Shown: in pieces, positions 61,664 through 64,000 of the stretch | How positions within the stretch are numbered: the stretch's first letter is position 1 | Layout of the letters: each line of letters opens with the position of its first letter | Assembly (NCBI GenBank): GCA_963706875.1 | Contig: CAVPNW010000023.1 | Span: forward strand, 62,001 to 126,000 | From: Prado023 sp963706875 | GTDB lineage: Bacteria; Actinomycetota; Actinomycetes; S36-B12; CAIYMF01 | Length of the DNA: 64,000 nucleotides | Reading direction: 5' to 3' | Position numbers and translations under genes: made by a program | The notes under the pieces: generated by a model | What the model was told of the DNA's origin: nothing | Seen by the model: the letters and a program-made list of their open reading frames with translations, nothing else | The model's database searches: none

Positions 61664-64000
61664 ATGGTTCGCGTGGATCCCATGGCCGCGTTCTCCGAGC
61701 CCACGAGGCGGTGGTTCAACGCAGCCTTCTCGGCGCCCACGGAGGTCCAGGCCGCGGCATGGCCACGGATCCTGTCAGGTGCCGACGTGCTTGCCGTGGC
61801 CCCGACCGGGTCCGGCAAGACGCTCGCGGCCTTCCTGTGCGCGATCGACCGGTGCCTGACGCCCCGCGAGGAGCCCGGGGTCAGGGTGCTCTACATCAGC
61901 CCGCTGAAGGCCCTCGCCGTGGACGTCGAGCGCAACCTCCGGGCGCCACTGTCCGGGATCGCGACCCAGTGCGAGCTCCTCGGACTGCCCGCCGCCCACA
62001 TCAGCGTCGCGCTGCGCACCGGCGACACACCGGCCCAGGAACGGCGGGTCATGGCCAGGCGACCACCGGATGTCCTGATCACCACCCCCGAGTCGCTGTT
62101 CCTGATGCTCACCTCGGCCACCCGCAGCATCCTGGCCGGCGTCGAGTCGGTGATCATCGACGAGGTCCACGCCATCGCCGGCTCCAAGCGCGGCGCCCAC
62201 CTGGCGGTCAGCCTGGCCCGACTCGACCACCTCGCAGGCCGTCGGATCCCCCGGGTCGGGCTGTCAGCGACCGTTCGCCCGACCCAGGTCGCCGCGCAGT
62301 TCCTCGGCGGGGACACCACGGTCGAGATCCTGGAACAGGGCTCGGCCAAGGAATGGGAGCTCACGATCCAGGTCCCCGTCGAGGACCTCGGGGAGCTCGG
62401 GACCGGCCCCGGTCCAGACGGCTCCCCCACGGCGTCGATCTGGCCGCACGTGGAGCAGCGGATCGTCGAGCTGATCGAGGACCATCGCTCGACCATCGTG
62501 TTCGCGAACTCCCGGCGGCTGGCTGAACGGCTGACCGCGCGGCTCAACGAGATCCACGCCGAGCGAACCGGCGCGCAGCCCTCCGTTGCCCCGCGCACGC
62601 GCCCTCCGGCTGAGGTGATGGCGCAGGCGGGGTCGACGCTGGGCGCGGAGCCGGTCCTGGCCCGGGCCCACCACGGTTCGGTGAGCAAGGAGCAGAGGGC
62701 GCACATCGAGGACGACCTCAAGTCGGGTCGGCTCCGGGCGGTGGTGGCCACCTCCAGCCTCGAGCTCGGCATCGACATGGGTGCCGTGGACCTCGTGATC
62801 CAGGTCGAGGCTCCGCCGTCGGTGGCCTCGGGGCTCCAGCGCGTCGGCCGGGCCGGGCACCAGGTCGGGGCGGTCTCCACCGGGGTCGTGCTGCCGAAGT
62901 ATCGATCCGACCTGTTGACCAGCGCCGTGGTCGTGCAGCGCATGCGCTCCGGCGCCATCGAGGAGCTGCGCATCCCGGCCAACCCGCTGGATGTGGCCGC
63001 CCAGCAGATCGTCGCCTGCGTGGCGATGGATGACTGGCCCGCCGCGGACCTCCTCGCGCTCCTGCGAAGGACGGCCCCCTTCGCCGATCTGACGCCCGCC
63101 GTCTACGAGGCCGTCGTCGAGATGCTCGCGGGAAGGTACCCCTCGGATGCCTTCGCCGAGTTGCGCCCCCGGATCGTCTGGGACCGCACTGACGACCTGC
63201 TGACCGCCCGACCCGGCGCACAGCAGCTGGCTGTCACCTCCGGGGGGACGATCCCCGATCGCGGCCTGTTCGGCGTCCACATCGTGGGCGGCGGGCGTGT
63301 CGGGGAGCTCGACGAGGAGATGGTCTACGAGTCCCGGGTCGGCGACATCTTCGCGCTCGGAGCCAGCAGCTGGCAGATCATCGAGATCACCCATGACCGC
63401 GTCAATGTCGTGCCGGCCGGCGGCGCACCGGGACGGCTGCCGTTCTGGCGCGGTGACAACCTCGGGCGCCCGGCTGAGCTGGGCCGCGCCATCGGGGAGT
63501 TCACCCGCCAGATGGCCGACCTGCCACCCGACGCGGCCCGCGCGCACCTGTCCGGGCTCGGCCTCGATGCATGGGCGGGGGCGAACCTCGTGGCCTACCT
63601 GGGTGAGCAGTCCGCTGCCAGCCACCTCCCGACGGACCGCACGATCGTGGTGGAGCGCACCCGTGACGAGCTCGGTGACTGGCGGCTGACCGTACTGTCC
63701 CCCTTCGGAGCGCAGGTGCACGCGCCGTGGGCGCTGCTGGCCCGGGAACGGCTGACCCGGCGATTCGGGGTAGATGCCGCGGTCCTGCACGGTGATGACG
63801 GGATCGTGGCCCGCCTGCCGGACCTGCCCGACGACGAGTGGCTCGCCGATGCGACCGCCTGCCTGTTCCCCGACCCGGACGAGATCGAGGCCGATGTCAC
63901 CCGGCTGATCGGGGGTTCGGCCCTGTTCGCCTCCCGGTTCCGGGAGTGCGCATCACGTGCCCTGCTGCTCCCGCGCCCCCGTCCCGGTCGGCGCGCGCCA
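61664..64000 (+). CDS. lhr: Lhr-family ATP-dependent helicase (5' part, runs off the window)
   Basis: The frame from ATG 61664 is open to the end: 779 codons of a much larger protein. Motifs: Q-motif-like FSAPTEVQAAAWP, Walker A APTGSGKT (46-53), DEVHAIAGSKRG, SATVRPT, and motif VI QRVGRAGHQVG, with the Lhr-core winged-helix part following (DDWPAADLLALLRR). Actinobacterial Lhr is a 3'-5' translocase induced by DNA damage in mycobacteria. GTG 61673 and ATG 61682 are in-frame alternative starts. It is divergent from DUF3046 by 78 nt. Confidence 0.93.
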   Translation, partial: MVRVDPMAAFSEPTRRWFNAAFSAPTEVQAAAWPRILSGADVLAVAPTGSGKTLAAFLCAIDRCLTPREEPGVRVLYISPLKALAVDVERNLRAPLSGIATQCELLGLPAAHISVALRTGDTPAQERRVMARRPPDVLITTPESLFLMLTSATRSILAGVESVIIDEVHAIAGSKRGAHLAVSLARLDHLAGRRIPRVGLSATVRPTQVAAQFLGGDTTVEILEQGSAKEWELTIQVPVEDLGELGTGPGPDGSPTASIWPHVEQRIVELIEDHRSTIVFANSRRLAERLTARLNEIHAERTGAQPSVAPRTRPPAEVMAQAGSTLGAEPVLARAHHGSVSKEQRAHIEDDLKSGRLRAVVATSSLELGIDMGAVDLVIQVEAPPSVASGLQRVGRAGHQVGAVSTGVVLPKYRSDLLTSAVVVQRMRSGAIEELRIPANPLDVAAQQIVACVAMDDWPAADLLALLRRTAPFADLTPAVYEAVVEMLAGRYPSDAFAELRPRIVWDRTDDLLTARPGAQQLAVTSGGTIPDRGLFGVHIVGGGRVGELDEEMVYESRVGDIFALGASSWQIIEITHDRVNVVPAGGAPGRLPFWRGDNLGRPAELGRAIGEFTRQMADLPPDAARAHLSGLGLDAWAGANLVAYLGEQSAASHLPTDRTIVVERTRDELGDWRLTVLSPFGAQVHAPWALLARERLTRRFGVDAAVLHGDDGIVARLPDLPDDEWLADATACLFPDPDEIEADVTRLIGGSALFASRFRECASRALLLPRPRPGRRAP

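Overview
The window is about 70% GC by eye, densely coded, uses GTG starts heavily, and carries a gene set typical of the class Actinomycetes: an SsgA-family protein, a PGPGW membrane protein, DUF3046 next to recA, DUF7455, DUF4192, a GuaB1-type GMP reductase, a SAM-IV riboswitch before metY, nrdR/nrdJ beside a LysM gene and lexA, and an alanine/lysine-rich principal sigma factor. I cannot name a genus. No integrase, transposase, plasmid or CRISPR signature was seen; this reads as a chromosomal backbone segment.

Layout. 1-5.0 kb: end of an unidentified gene, a Ca2+/cation antiporter, tRNA-Val(CAC), a PGPGW membrane protein, an SsgB-like gene, the pabB-pabC pair, and a tRNA-Gly/Cys/Val cluster. 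5.0-9.5 kb (minus): an SDR, a lipoprotein esterase, an arsenic unit (arsR and an apparently frameshifted arsM with an ArsR-type operator) and a cyclic-2,3-diphosphoglycerate synthetase homologue. 9.6-17.4 kb: an APC permease, a secreted PepSY-like protein with an internal duplication, an OmpR-type two-component system, a secreted M15-like/peptidoglycan-binding protein and lactate permease. 17.4-24.2 kb: a quinone oxidoreductase, small membrane and cNMP-binding proteins, a 42-aa Cys-rich protein, an ATP-grasp enzyme, a YihY-type membrane protein, and a coupled ferredoxin/flavodoxin reductase-carbonic anhydrase pair. 24.2-34.5 kb: topoisomerase IV subunit B, small membrane proteins, HrpA helicase, GuaB1 and a small P-loop kinase. 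34.7-45.3 kb: a lone PilB-type ATPase, Nudix, the principal sigma factor, a Usp, riboswitch-controlled metY, DUF4192, a GreA-like factor, an SRPBCC-SDR pair and a proline-rich membrane protein. 45.5-52.8 kb: nrdJ, nrdR, a ChiZ-like LysM protein, lexA, DUF2252 and a Prx6-type peroxiredoxin. 52.8-64 kb: the minus-strand run recA-recX-miaB-miaA-dapF-hflX-dinG, DUF3046, and the start of lhr.

How the parts work together. The right end is a DNA-damage and DNA-precursor region: recA and the lexA/LysM divergent promoter carry 14-bp SOS boxes, and nrdR would repress the B12-dependent ribonucleotide reductase next to it. Translational coupling by 4-nt (or 8-nt) overlaps recurs (pabB/pabC, FNR/carbonic anhydrase, DUF7455/DUF456, SRPBCC/SDR, miaA/dapF, dapF/hflX, hflX/dinG). 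Many monocistronic starts lack a Shine-Dalgarno sequence and instead have a T/C-A-N-N-N-T hexamer 6-7 nt before the start codon, which points to widespread leaderless transcription and helped choose several starts. All functional calls are from reading motifs by eye, without database searches.
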